DNA of 57,369 nt from a virus. The notes beneath the pieces are model-generated. The model was not told the origin of the DNA. It was given only the letters and a program-made list of their open reading frames with translations, and ran no database searches. Of this stretch, positions 1 to 7,396 are shown one piece after another; within the stretch, counting starts at the first letter, position 1, and the number at the start of each line of letters is the position of its first letter. A program made the position numbers and the translations under genes. Location: positions 1-57,369 of IMG/VR virus record IMGVR_UViG_3300013115_000339; one strand, 5' to 3'.

Positions 1-575
1 AGCCCTATACGCGAGTTGGTGTCCTTGATGTCCGTCTTGAGTTCTGACAATTTCCCTTTCAGTAAAACGTTCATATCCGAGAAAATCTCAATGTCCAAGA
101 CATCCTCTACCACCTTGCGCCTATCCGCCGGAGTCATCTGCATGAACGAATCGTAACGCGCACCGAGAATGACCACAGAACAAAAACTCTTGTAGTTCAT
201 CTTGAGAATGGATGTCTCAAAGTGATTCTGGAAATCCTTTGCACTCGCATTCTTGTCAAGTGCCATGTCATTACACGATATGTCAAAGACGGCAGGTTTC
301 AATCCACGACGAACCGTGTAGTTTTTCTTGCCAATGGAAAACTTCAATTCGACTACGCAATCCTTCTGGTTCACGCTATTCACCAATGCAGGCTTATTGA
401 TGTTGCGATATGCCTTGCCGAATAGTGCAAATGTCAATGCGTCCAACAGGGTAGACTTGCCGCTTCCGTTCTTGCCAATAATCAGCGTGTTCTTCTTGCT
501 ATTCAAATTGTATTCTGTAAACGTGTTTCCACTCGAAAGAAAATTCTTGTATTTGAGTGTTTTAAATACGATCAA
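1..575 (-). CDS. 46: Recombination endonuclease subunit gp46 (Rad50/SbcC-like), N-terminal part
   Basis: This is the N-terminal 191 residues of an SMC-type ATPase; the gene continues past the left edge. A Walker A loop (GKNGSGKST) lies at residues 34-42, followed by LLDALTFALFGKAY, as in T4 gp46 and Rad50/SbcC. With gp47 it forms the Mre11-Rad50-like nuclease that resects DNA ends for phage recombination and recombination-dependent replication. I chose a TTG start at 573-575 because the reading begins MIVFKTLKYKNFL, the usual strand before the Walker loop, and because AAGGAGG lies just upstream. There is no ATG in frame before the Walker A motif. It follows pyrB by 21 bases, so pyrB separates it from its partner gene 47. 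The family call is firm; the start is likely. Confidence 0.9.
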   Translation of the reverse strand, partial: MIVFKTLKYKNFLSSGNTFTEYNLNSKKNTLIIGKNGSGKSTLLDALTFALFGKAYRNINKPALVNSVNQKDCVVELKFSIGKKNYTVRRGLKPAVFDISCNDMALDKNASAKDFQNHFETSILKMNYKSFCSVVILGARYDSFMQMTPADRRKVVEDVLDIEIFSDMNVLLKGKLSELKTDIKDTNSRIG

Positions 576-596
576 TTCTCTTCCTCCTTATTTGTC

Positions 597-1556
597 TTAT
601 TGGTTCAAAATAAAATCAGTATCACTCAACAACATGACGAGCAGGGCCATACGAATATATAGGCCGTTCTCTACCTGTCTGAAATATGCCGCTCTCGGGT
701 CATTGTCCACTTCGGGCAACAATTCATTTACCCTTGGAAGTGGATGAAGAATTCGTGCATCGGGTTTCATCAGTTTCAATAAATCAGCATCAACACGATA
801 CTCGGCTTGCCTATGATATTTCTGATACAACGCAAAATCGTTTTGGTCGAATCGTTCCTTCTGTAGTCGTGTCTGATATATCACATCGACCTTTGGTGCA
901 ACATCTTTCAGGTCTGCACTAATGGTCAAGGGAATATCTTTTTCGGCAACATGGAGCAGGAGTTCTCGCTTCAGCTTGACGAACTCAGGAGATACCAAAT
1001 ACAGATGACCAATGTCCTTGTATTGTGCCAAGAGATATAGCAAAGAATGAATGGTCCGACTGTGTGCCAAGTCACCAACCAATGCAATGCTCTTTCCATT
1101 CACTCCACCACATTCTCGGCGTATGGTATACAGGTCAATGAGTGCCTGTGTCGGATGCTGGCCCTCTCCATCCCCGGCATTGATGATGGGTGTATCCGGG
1201 CAAACCAATGCAGCCGCTTCGGCGGCACCCTCCTGTGAATGTCGAAGGACAATCACATCCGAATAGGCAGCAACCGTGCGAACAGAATCTTCAAGCCGTT
1301 CTCCCTTTGCTGCCGAAGAGAAATTTGTTGCGCTCTCTGTGGAGATAACATCCCCGCCCAACTTTTTCATTGCTGCCTCAAACGAAAATCGTGTGCGAGT
1401 GGACGGTTCATAGAAAAGCGTTGACATGAGAAACCCTGAGTTTCTGAGCATGGGAATCGGATTGTCTCGTATCTTGTCTGTCACCTCAAAGATTCGCTTT
1501 AGTGTTTTCTTGTCAAATTGCTGTGCCTTCAAAACGTGTTTCATGTCTTCTCTCAT
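597..1556 (-). CDS. pyrB: Aspartate carbamoyltransferase catalytic chain (phage-borne)
   Basis: The 319-aa product should catalyse carbamoyl phosphate + L-aspartate to N-carbamoyl-L-aspartate, the committed step of pyrimidine synthesis. All catalytic motifs of the family are visible: PSTRTR (51-56), the SSAAKGE loop with Lys84, LRHSQEG with Arg105, GDGEGQHPTQ with His134, GDLAHSRT with Arg167, QTRLQKER (228-235) and HPLPRV (271-276). The numbering nearly matches the 311-residue E. coli PyrB. The start at 1556 was chosen because AAAAGGAA lies about 9 bases upstream; a longer reading to 1598 would overlap the end of gene 47 and adds no conserved sequence. The gene sits 16 bases after gene 47 and 21 before gene 46, in one transcription unit. 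No regulatory chain gene (pyrI) or dihydroorotase gene is nearby. It is probably a host-derived auxiliary metabolic gene feeding nucleotide supply. Confidence 0.95.
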   Translation of the reverse strand: MREDMKHVLKAQQFDKKTLKRIFEVTDKIRDNPIPMLRNSGFLMSTLFYEPSTRTRFSFEAAMKKLGGDVISTESATNFSSAAKGERLEDSVRTVAAYSDVIVLRHSQEGAAEAAALVCPDTPIINAGDGEGQHPTQALIDLYTIRRECGGVNGKSIALVGDLAHSRTIHSLLYLLAQYKDIGHLYLVSPEFVKLKRELLLHVAEKDIPLTISADLKDVAPKVDVIYQTRLQKERFDQNDFALYQKYHRQAEYRVDADLLKLMKPDARILHPLPRVNELLPEVDNDPRAAYFRQVENGLYIRMALLVMLLSDTDFILNQ

Positions 1557-1572
1557 TATAACGATTTCCTTT

Positions 1573-2619
1573 TTATGCGTTTGAAATTGCCTCTTCAAAT
1601 AACGATCTCATCAACCCCTTGACCTCATCCTTATTGTCATAGGGCGCTTGCTCCACATAGTCATTCAGAATTTCAAGCGTGGATTTTGATTCGATATGCT
1701 CTAGTGCCACATCATCACTATTCAATACGTCCGTATTGTCAATGATTTGTAAATGCCAAGGGTCTGCCGCTTCCATCTCTATGACGAACTTGTCGAAGAT
1801 ATACTGGTCATTTATTTCATTTGCAATAACCTTGACTGCCCTTCGTGTATACTCCGAGAAGTCAACCTTCCCGGCAAGAAATTCATCCTCTACATCTGCA
1901 TCATAGAACACCTTGGAAAACATCTTGAGTGGATTGGGCACAAATTCCAATTCGAGCGTGTCTGTATCGAACACATGGAATCCACGCTCTTCTCCATAGT
2001 CAATCCATGTCTGTTCAAATGGGCTACCCAAATACCACACGTTGTCTATATGTGACCGTGTGTGAAAATGCCCGGAAAACACCATGTCGAATCGCCCGAA
2101 GACTTTTCTGTCCATGCCATCCATTGACACCGAACCCTTTGCAAACGGAAACCCAACAAGATTCAAATGACCAAAGACAATCTTGGCCCGTGAGTTTTTG
2201 ATGCACTTGATGGTGTCGTCCTCGTTTCCCGAATTAATCCAAGGCACCATGAGAACGTTCAGACCATCGAAAGAAACTTCGGTTGCCTCTTCATATACGT
2301 CAATGCCATCATTGAACAGGCAGTCCATTGAATTGACACGATTGGTATTCTTGTAGTAGGTGTCATGGTTGCCAATGATAATGGAAAGGTCATACTCGTA
2401 TCGCATTTTGTCAATGACCTTCTTGAACCGATGCAATGTCTTGTAACTAATCCACTTGCGCCTGTCCGTCACATCTCCAAGATGGATAATGGACTTGATC
2501 TTGTGCTTCTCCAAATACGGAAAGAATTGCTCATACCAAAACCTCTCTTGATACGCCGCAAAGGTATCGCTGTCTCCGCGAATCCCTGCATGAGTATCTG
2601 TCACCAATGCGATTTTCAT
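1573..2619 (-). CDS. 47: Recombination endonuclease subunit gp47 (Mre11/SbcD-like)
   Basis: A 348-aa calcineurin-like metallophosphoesterase. The metal-binding motifs appear in order: DTHAG at residues 8-12, GDVTDRR near 49, GNHDTY near 85 and GHFHTRSH near 180. This is the nuclease half of the gp46/gp47 complex that processes DNA ends before UvsX/UvsY-driven strand exchange. I start at the second ATG (2619) because GGAGG lies 9 bases upstream of it, whereas the first ATG (2628) directly abuts that GGAGG. The T4 protein is 339 aa, so the length fits. It begins just after gene 55, whose last codons carry the ribosome binding site, and is followed by pyrB. Confidence 0.92.
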   Translation of the reverse strand: MKIALVTDTHAGIRGDSDTFAAYQERFWYEQFFPYLEKHKIKSIIHLGDVTDRRKWISYKTLHRFKKVIDKMRYEYDLSIIIGNHDTYYKNTNRVNSMDCLFNDGIDVYEEATEVSFDGLNVLMVPWINSGNEDDTIKCIKNSRAKIVFGHLNLVGFPFAKGSVSMDGMDRKVFGRFDMVFSGHFHTRSHIDNVWYLGSPFEQTWIDYGEERGFHVFDTDTLELEFVPNPLKMFSKVFYDADVEDEFLAGKVDFSEYTRRAVKVIANEINDQYIFDKFVIEMEAADPWHLQIIDNTDVLNSDDVALEHIESKSTLEILNDYVEQAPYDNKDEVKGLMRSLFEEAISNA

Positions 2620-2620
2620 A

Positions 2621-3232
2621 TTACACATCCTCCGGCTTCACGTTTGTTGCATACTGTAGAAGGTTGTTCGCTGCCACCGCTGCCTTCTTTTTCTTTTTAA
2701 CTCCTCGCTTATGTTTAATTTCTTTTTTCTTTTGTACAGAATCCTCAAAGGTTCCAATAAACTCACTCATATTGTCATATAATTTTGTAAATCCAATACT
2801 GGTGGCTCCGTTCTTTTGATGTTCGTTGTTATGTTCGTTTAATATTTCTATTATTTGAGAATTTTCTAATGATTTATATTTGACATAAAGCTGCTTCTTT
2901 TCTTTTTGTATTCTTCGCAAGAACGCATAATATATAATTTGAGTAAAATAGGCAAATGGATTCTTTGACTTTTCTGGATCAAAATTATGAATATACTGAA
3001 TGCAATTTTCTATGCCATCTGAAATCATGTCTTCTCGAAATGCATAATTAATGAAATTTGATTTATAAGAGAGCCTGTTGGCAATGCTCATAAAGATTTT
3101 TCCAATGTCATCGGGAACTGTTGGCAGTTCCTTTCCTGCCTCTTTGGCTTCTTTTGTTGCAGCCTTAAATTCAATCATATATTGAAGAAATTGTTTGTTG
3201 TCTACATAATGTTCTGGTTTCTCCCTGCTCAT
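2621..3232 (-). CDS. 55: Late transcription sigma factor gp55
   Basis: A 203-aa protein resembling T4 gp55 (185 aa), the small sigma70-family factor that directs host RNA polymerase to TATAAATA late promoters. The region around residues 63-115 (FREDMISDGIENCI, then FDPEKSKNPFAYFTQIIYYA) matches the sigma region 2 core that binds the polymerase clamp and opens the -10 element. A lysine-rich stretch lies near the C-terminus. The start ATG overlaps the uvsW stop as ATGA, so translation is probably coupled. The TATAAATA elements upstream of head and tail genes in this window are its expected targets. The co-activator gp33 and sliding clamp gp45 are not in the window. Confidence 0.92.
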   Translation of the reverse strand: MSREKPEHYVDNKQFLQYMIEFKAATKEAKEAGKELPTVPDDIGKIFMSIANRLSYKSNFINYAFREDMISDGIENCIQYIHNFDPEKSKNPFAYFTQIIYYAFLRRIQKEKKQLYVKYKSLENSQIIEILNEHNNEHQKNGATSIGFTKLYDNMSEFIGTFEDSVQKKKEIKHKRGVKKKKKAAVAANNLLQYATNVKPEDV

Positions 3233-4731
3233 ACAAGACTCCCTTTATTTTTTGATGCTGTTGCTTTTGGTAATTTTACGTTATATGATTTTACCTTGAA
3301 CTTCTCTGATTTGTAGATGTCGAACCTCTCTTGGTAGTGACGAAGAGCAAAGTTTCTTGTCTTTCGGCCACACGACAGGTCATCTACAATATCATACAGG
3401 ATTGCCTGTTCGTCCTCGTCCTCCCCCAACCTTCTCAATGCTCGCCCAATGCTCTGCAATGTTCTGATGCGCGACTTGCCGGGATGAACAAAGACCACAT
3501 TGTTGAGTCGTTTGATGTTGATACCCGTAGAGTAGACACCAACGGATGCAATGATGATTGCATTTTCTTCTTGTTCTACCTGCGAGCGAACTGCCTCCCG
3601 GTCGTTGACATTCGTACCCCCATGCACAAAAAAGACCTTTCGACCATCAATGTTTATCATGTCGAACAACGGGACACCATGCTTTTCTATATAGTTGAAC
3701 AAGACGAGCGTGTTTCCTTCAAGACTCAGAACCAGATTCTTGATGAACCTGTTTCGCGAATCGCTGCCTACAAGATAATCAATTTCCTCTTGGTATTTTA
3801 GTTTGGACGACACCTTCTCTTCGTGTTTTAATATAATTGCCTTGACAATGAAATCCGAAAGCACCTTTTCGTCAATGAGCTTCTTGGTTCCAATGACCTT
3901 TCGGACTGGCCCGAGCAACCCTTCGATGACCAATTTGTTTGTCTGCATTCCATCCAAGGTTCCTGTCGTGCCGAAACGATATTTGACATTGGGTGTCTTT
4001 GTCAGAATACCCATGAGCGATTTGGCTTTTACTCCATGACACTCATCGACCACCACCATTCCGAACTGTTCAAAATAATCCTTGCGGAGACGAAAGAGCG
4101 ACTGCCATGTCGAAATCACAATAGGGCATTCGGTTTCCTTTGGTCGGCCCGACATGATTTGATGAATACCAATATCCGAAGGCATATTATAGTCGGCAAA
4201 GTCCTGGGACATCTGTGCCACCAATGATGTGGTCGGAACAATGATAAGAATCTTCTTGTTCTGTGCCTCCATATAGAACCGAGTGAGCAGATAAATCATA
4301 AGGCTCTTGCCGGAACCCGTAGGCGAAAGCAAGAGCATCCTCCGCTTTCGGACTGCTGCCACAAACGCATCCACTTGGTAATTTCTTGGTGTGTATTTGG
4401 AAGGAATCCCCAGAGTTTCAATGAACTCGACTGCCTCATGGACAGAAAAGTTCTCGTCTGCATCAGATTCTACGTCTTCATACTCTACAACATAATCTCG
4501 CTCTTCGGCAAATGCATTAATATATGACACCAGCCCGGCATAGATGGTTCCATCCTGTATGTTAAAAAGTCTGATCTTCCCATCCCATGTGCCATGCCTA
4601 TAGGCCGGCATGAACCGATAGCCCGGAACCTCAAATGTGAAATGGTCTGACAATTCACGGAGGGCAGAGCGTTCGTCTGAGCGGACACGAAGATAGACTT
4701 CGTTCAGTTTCTGGACTTTGAGTATATCCAT
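3229..4731 (-). CDS. uvsW: Superfamily 2 DNA/RNA helicase UvsW
   Basis: A 500-aa SF2 helicase, near the 503 aa of T4 UvsW. The N-terminal DNA-binding part contains VPGYRFMPAYRHGTWDGKIR (residues 35-54), typical of UvsW. The helicase core follows: a Q-motif-like PRNYQ near 114, Walker A SPTGSGKS near 138, the DECH box near 228, TTGT near 252, and motif VI QSIGRALRR near 430. UvsW unwinds R-loops and branched DNA, switching the phage from origin-dependent to recombination-dependent replication. I chose the ATG at 4731, 17 bases after the uvsY stop, because it aligns with the T4 start. No good Shine-Dalgarno precedes it, and an in-frame GTG at 4782 inside uvsY is the alternative. The 3' end overlaps gene 55 by 4 bases. 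Confidence 0.92.
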   Translation of the reverse strand: MDILKVQKLNEVYLRVRSDERSALRELSDHFTFEVPGYRFMPAYRHGTWDGKIRLFNIQDGTIYAGLVSYINAFAEERDYVVEYEDVESDADENFSVHEAVEFIETLGIPSKYTPRNYQVDAFVAAVRKRRMLLLSPTGSGKSLMIYLLTRFYMEAQNKKILIIVPTTSLVAQMSQDFADYNMPSDIGIHQIMSGRPKETECPIVISTWQSLFRLRKDYFEQFGMVVVDECHGVKAKSLMGILTKTPNVKYRFGTTGTLDGMQTNKLVIEGLLGPVRKVIGTKKLIDEKVLSDFIVKAIILKHEEKVSSKLKYQEEIDYLVGSDSRNRFIKNLVLSLEGNTLVLFNYIEKHGVPLFDMINIDGRKVFFVHGGTNVNDREAVRSQVEQEENAIIIASVGVYSTGINIKRLNNVVFVHPGKSRIRTLQSIGRALRRLGEDEDEQAILYDIVDDLSCGRKTRNFALRHYQERFDIYKSEKFKVKSYNVKLPKATASKNKGSLV

Positions 4732-4748
4732 GTGGGTGTGTAGTTCTT

Positions 4749-5213
4749 TTAACCGTTGATTCCGTTCGTGAACTGCTTCCACTTGATCGCATTGGTGATC
4801 TGAAAACTGCGATTGTTGATGCTACTGATAATAGAATTCAACAGGGCACACTTTTCTCGCTGGTCGCCAATCATGACCAAGTTTTGAATAACATCCGGGT
4901 CGCCTTCGATATACTTTGGAACATCTCCCTTGAGAATCTTGAGAGTCGGCGGTTTCCAATTTCGTTCTTCAAGGTCTTCTTCACACATCTTCCCAGAGTA
5001 ATATTCGTGCTTGTCCTTCTCCAGCATCTTGTGGGTGAACATCATTCGGTTGAGGATGCGATTCTCATCGTTCATAATTTTCATGTATTTGGAATGTAGC
5101 TGGGGAATCTTGAGGCTTTCAAGGTCAAGCTCCAGATCGTCAATCTTGGAATCCACATCCCAGAGTTCATGAATCATTTCTAACGTGAATGGTTTTTCTT
5201 CAAGAGTTGTCAT
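4749..5213 (-). CDS. uvsY: Recombination mediator UvsY
   Basis: A 154-aa protein similar in plan to T4 UvsY (137 aa), which loads the UvsX recombinase onto gp32-covered single-stranded DNA. Visible family features are the helical, charged N-terminal half ending in LEKDKHEYYSGK (like the DYYSG of T4), a central acidic linker, and a C-terminal amphipathic helix with RSFQITNAIKW, corresponding to the SRGFAIKHI region of T4. It is the first gene after the sigma70-type promoter at 5330-5357 and is followed by uvsW, the same neighbour pair seen in other T4-like phages. AAAGG stands 13 bases before the ATG, which is a rather weak ribosome binding site. Confidence 0.85.
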   Translation of the reverse strand: MTTLEEKPFTLEMIHELWDVDSKIDDLELDLESLKIPQLHSKYMKIMNDENRILNRMMFTHKMLEKDKHEYYSGKMCEEDLEERNWKPPTLKILKGDVPKYIEGDPDVIQNLVMIGDQREKCALLNSIISSINNRSFQITNAIKWKQFTNGING

Positions 5214-5261
5214 GTTTTAAATATACCTTTCATTTTCAATATAATATATGTGAAATTGCTA

Positions 5262-5296
5262 TTTTATTTAAAACTCCAGTTTTATTTAAAATCCAG
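5262..5296 (-). repeat. Tandem 18-bp repeat in the uvsY leader
   Basis: Two head-to-tail copies of a TTTTATTTAAAA core followed by CTCCAG or TCCAG (plus-strand reading), at 5262-5279 and 5280-5296. An inverted partner CTGGAG lies at 5304-5309. In the minus-strand RNA the CTCCAG/CTGGAG pair can form a hairpin followed by TTTT, so the leader could hold a protein binding site or a weak attenuator. The function is unknown. Confidence 0.6.
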
Positions 5297-5329
5297 CCCC
5301 AGCCTGGAGTCCTCTCACACATGGGGCCT

Positions 5330-5357
5330 ATTATAATCACCAAACAAGAGGTGTCAA
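5330..5357 (-). promoter_or_regulatory. Consensus host sigma70-type promoter for the uvsY-46 operon
   Basis: On the minus strand, TTGACA (5352-5357) is separated by 16 bases from TATAAT (5330-5335). Both hexamers are perfect matches to the bacterial housekeeping consensus, and the spacer is one base short of the optimum. It lies in the gap between the stop of the 5366-5869 gene and the uvsY leader and points at uvsY. The expected RNA start is near 5323. This is the form of an early phage promoter read by unmodified host polymerase, unlike the late elements elsewhere in the window. Confidence 0.85.
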
Positions 5358-5365
5358 GCCCAAAC

Positions 5366-5869
5366 TCAAATTTTTTCGTAGGTATATGTCAGATACCTGA
5401 AGGTTGCCGATGCCTTGATTCCTTCAATATCGGCAGATGCCGAATCAAATAAAACTTCTGATAAATTAGTTGGAAATAGGTCTTTAAATATAATTTGATA
5501 ATTGGGGTTCATATTTGAATTCAGGACGGTGAGCGTTGCATCTGAATAAATGTGCTTTTCCTTTTGGGCGTCATATTCTGGATATTCGTGAGGGAATCCC
5601 AGGCCAGCCATCCAGTCATAGAGTTCCTTCCAATTCTGAAGGTCTTCGTCCACAAGAAACTGAATGTTCAATGGGTCAAAAACAAGGGTGTCTCCGGGGA
5701 CTGCCGTCTGAAGAAATGGGGTAGGCTGGGGGGCTTCACCAAGAGTGATTCCGGGGAGGTTTACCGAAGTCAGAAACCAATTGGTGTTCGGAAGCACTTC
5801 AATATAAAATCGAAACCCTACAGGAGATAGGTAGTTGATGTTGTCTGGTGAATTGAATGATTTTGCCAT
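5366..5869 (-). CDS. Tail-tube-fold-like virion protein
   Basis: A 167-aa protein with no motif that fixes its exact role. Its plan follows the phage tail tube (gp19) fold: FRFYIEVL at the start, SVNLPG, PGDTLVFDPLNIQFLVDED then YDWMAGLG in the middle, and FKDLFPTNLSEVLFDS with a beta strand at the end. The gp19 protein of this window has a parallel layout (CKGAQIPG, NDEDFAIHAGLVNWMN, NCWPSSVAAIELGWD). It may be a tube-initiator, tube-terminator or baseplate hub protein (gp54- or gp3-like position); similar proteins occur next to gene 23 in marine T4-like phages. AGGAGG lies 8 bases upstream of the ATG. A terminator separates it from gene 23, and the early promoter starts right after its stop. 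Confidence 0.6.
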   Translation of the reverse strand: MAKSFNSPDNINYLSPVGFRFYIEVLPNTNWFLTSVNLPGITLGEAPQPTPFLQTAVPGDTLVFDPLNIQFLVDEDLQNWKELYDWMAGLGFPHEYPEYDAQKEKHIYSDATLTVLNSNMNPNYQIIFKDLFPTNLSEVLFDSASADIEGIKASATFRYLTYTYEKI

Positions 5870-5910
5870 GCACGGTGCCTCCTATTGTGTATTTAGGCGA
5901 CGGGCGGCCG

Positions 5911-5967
5911 AAAAGAAACGAGGAGTGTCTCTCTGTATGAGAAAGACACCCCTCGATTTCTTTTTTT
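5911..5967. terminator. Two-sided intrinsic terminator after gene 23
   Basis: A long near-perfect hairpin at 5915-5960: GAAACGAGGAGTGTCT pairs with AGACACCCCTCGATTTC around a loop of about 14 bases. On the minus strand the stem is followed by TTTT (5911-5914), and on the plus strand by TTTTTTT (5961-5967). It can therefore end the capsid transcript and also stop antisense transcription into gene 23. Confidence 0.85.
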
Positions 5968-5983
5968 ATACTACTTGGTATTA

Positions 5984-7327
5984 CTAGCCAGCAAGATTGT
6001 TGACTGCAAATGCCCTGTAGTATCGGTTGTTCTGACCAATCGCCACGGTGGAGATGCCAGTTGTCGTTGCAAATGGATTCACACCGACACCGTAGCGGGT
6101 CTTGAATCCAATCTTGGGTTGGAATGTTTCCTCGCCAATTGCACGGACCATCTGGAGTGGAACGTATGGGCAGTAGAACATTCCTGCGTCATATGGCGAC
6201 GATCCCTTATATCCGACACACACAAAGTCGTCTGCGGTGAAGGAGTAGGGGTCAATGTAGACCTTGAGTCCTGCACCAATGGTTCCGGCAAATGTGCTTC
6301 CTGTGTCGTCTACCGTGAGTGCGGCAGTCGGGTCAAGAACACCAGCCGTTGCAAGAGCAGAAGCAACATCACTTGAGCAGAGAATGAAGTTGCCCTTCCC
6401 TCGACGAGTGTTCTTTGCAATGGCATTGGCTTCTGTCTCAATCTTGTAGACAAGAGCCTTGAATCGCTCCACAAGCCAGCGACCATCAAGTGAACCAAGC
6501 CCTGCTGCATTATTACCAGAAGGTGCGGCACCTCGGGCGTCAATGGCAGGTCTGCCAGTACAACTCATGTAAATCGAGCGAACAATTTCACGATTGATTT
6601 CTGCGTTGATCTCGGTCGTGAGAATATTTGCAAGCTCAGTCTCGGCATCAAGACCATGAATTGCCTTCAAGTCCTGTGCCAGTTCTACCGAATACTCTGC
6701 CTTGAGGGCCCGAGTAACGGCAGTCACACTCGACTTGTCGATCTTGAATGACATGGAAGGAATCTGGTTGGTTGCAGCAGAGCCCCATGCCTCGCCCTTT
6801 GCTGTCGTGTTACCTGTAAGAATACCAACATCTTCGGTTGACGCGGCATTGAACATGAGGTTGGCGTGCCCGGTGCCATTCCAGACAGGCTTGTTTGCGC
6901 CTGTGTTTGGATTGGCAGCCGAATAACCAGACTTGGCTTCGTCGTAGAATGCATTTGCGCCATCGGCATCGCCTTCGTTCCGCGTGCCATATGTTGGGCG
7001 AAGTGCAAAAATCAGACCCGTCGGGCCGGACATTGGCTGGACACCCATGACATCAAATGCAATGAGATTAGGAGCAGTTCGTCGCACAAGGCTGATAAGA
7101 ACAGGGTCAAACTTGGCAACATCGCCCGTGACTGTTTCTGGGGCAAGAGATTCGCCAAGAAGACTTGTCGAACCCGCTCCTGTTACTGATGCTTGTTCTT
7201 GAAGAGCTATCTCTTGCTGCTCAAGCATGTGTGCTGTGACAACCTTTCGGTAATTATTCTTGATCTCAGGAAGATCCGTATGGTCAAGAACTGGTTGCCA
7301 TTTGTTAACTAGCTGTTCATTCAACAT
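5984..7327 (-). CDS. 23: Major capsid protein gp23 (precursor)
   Basis: A 447-aa precursor of the hexameric head shell protein. The core signature is VRRTAPNLIAFDVMGVQPMS then TGLIFALRPTYG at residues 81-111, as in T4 gp23. The first 59 residues form the delta domain; LLGE|SLAPE gives a good gp21 protease site (small/hydrophobic-x-Glu) after Glu59. The mature protein would be about 388 aa, shorter than that of T4. The start has AAGGAG 9 bases upstream. A TATAAATA late promoter lies at 7387-7394 and a strong terminator follows the stop, so gene 23 can be made alone at a high level. No separate vertex gene (24) is seen. Confidence 0.95.
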   Translation of the reverse strand: MLNEQLVNKWQPVLDHTDLPEIKNNYRKVVTAHMLEQQEIALQEQASVTGAGSTSLLGESLAPETVTGDVAKFDPVLISLVRRTAPNLIAFDVMGVQPMSGPTGLIFALRPTYGTRNEGDADGANAFYDEAKSGYSAANPNTGANKPVWNGTGHANLMFNAASTEDVGILTGNTTAKGEAWGSAATNQIPSMSFKIDKSSVTAVTRALKAEYSVELAQDLKAIHGLDAETELANILTTEINAEINREIVRSIYMSCTGRPAIDARGAAPSGNNAAGLGSLDGRWLVERFKALVYKIETEANAIAKNTRRGKGNFILCSSDVASALATAGVLDPTAALTVDDTGSTFAGTIGAGLKVYIDPYSFTADDFVCVGYKGSSPYDAGMFYCPYVPLQMVRAIGEETFQPKIGFKTRYGVGVNPFATTTGISTVAIGQNNRYYRAFAVNNLAG

Positions 7328-7348
7328 GTGTTTACTCCTTAAAAAATC

Positions 7349-7372
7349 GTTGAATTAGATAATCTCTTCAAC
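7349..7372 (-). promoter_or_regulatory. Leader hairpin in front of gene 23
   Basis: GTTGAA (7349-7354) and TTCAAC (7367-7372) form a stem enclosing AGAT/ATCT. On the minus strand it is followed by GATTTTTT and then the AAGGAG ribosome binding site of gene 23. It lies between the late promoter and the ATG. It could stabilise the capsid mRNA, or end read-through from gene 22; the sequence alone does not decide. Confidence 0.55.
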
Positions 7373-7386
7373 AGTATCCTAATGTT

Positions 7387-7394
7387 TATTTATA
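7387..7394 (-). promoter_or_regulatory. Late promoter TATAAATA (gene 23)
   Basis: Exact T4 late promoter octamer on the minus strand, 60 bases before the gene 23 ATG and immediately downstream of the gene 22 stop codon. Confidence 0.85.
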
Positions 7395-7396
7395 AA

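Noticed and set aside
1557-1598. Longer N-terminus for pyrB starting at 1598
   Set aside because: It overlaps gene 47, has no ribosome binding site, and adds 14 residues not expected in ATCases; the ATG at 1556 is well supported.
4732-4782. GTG start at 4782 for uvsW
   Set aside because: It lies inside uvsY without a ribosome binding site and gives an N-terminal extension absent from T4 UvsW, although the chosen ATG also lacks a strong Shine-Dalgarno.
5214-5365. A tRNA or small gene in the 152-base gap before uvsY
   Set aside because: No cloverleaf or open frame with a ribosome binding site; the gap is accounted for by the promoter and the leader repeats.
5890-5897. CCTAAATA as a late promoter for the 5366-5869 gene
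   Set aside because: Two mismatches from the octamer and only 21 bases from the ATG, which leaves almost no leader. Not strong enough to list.
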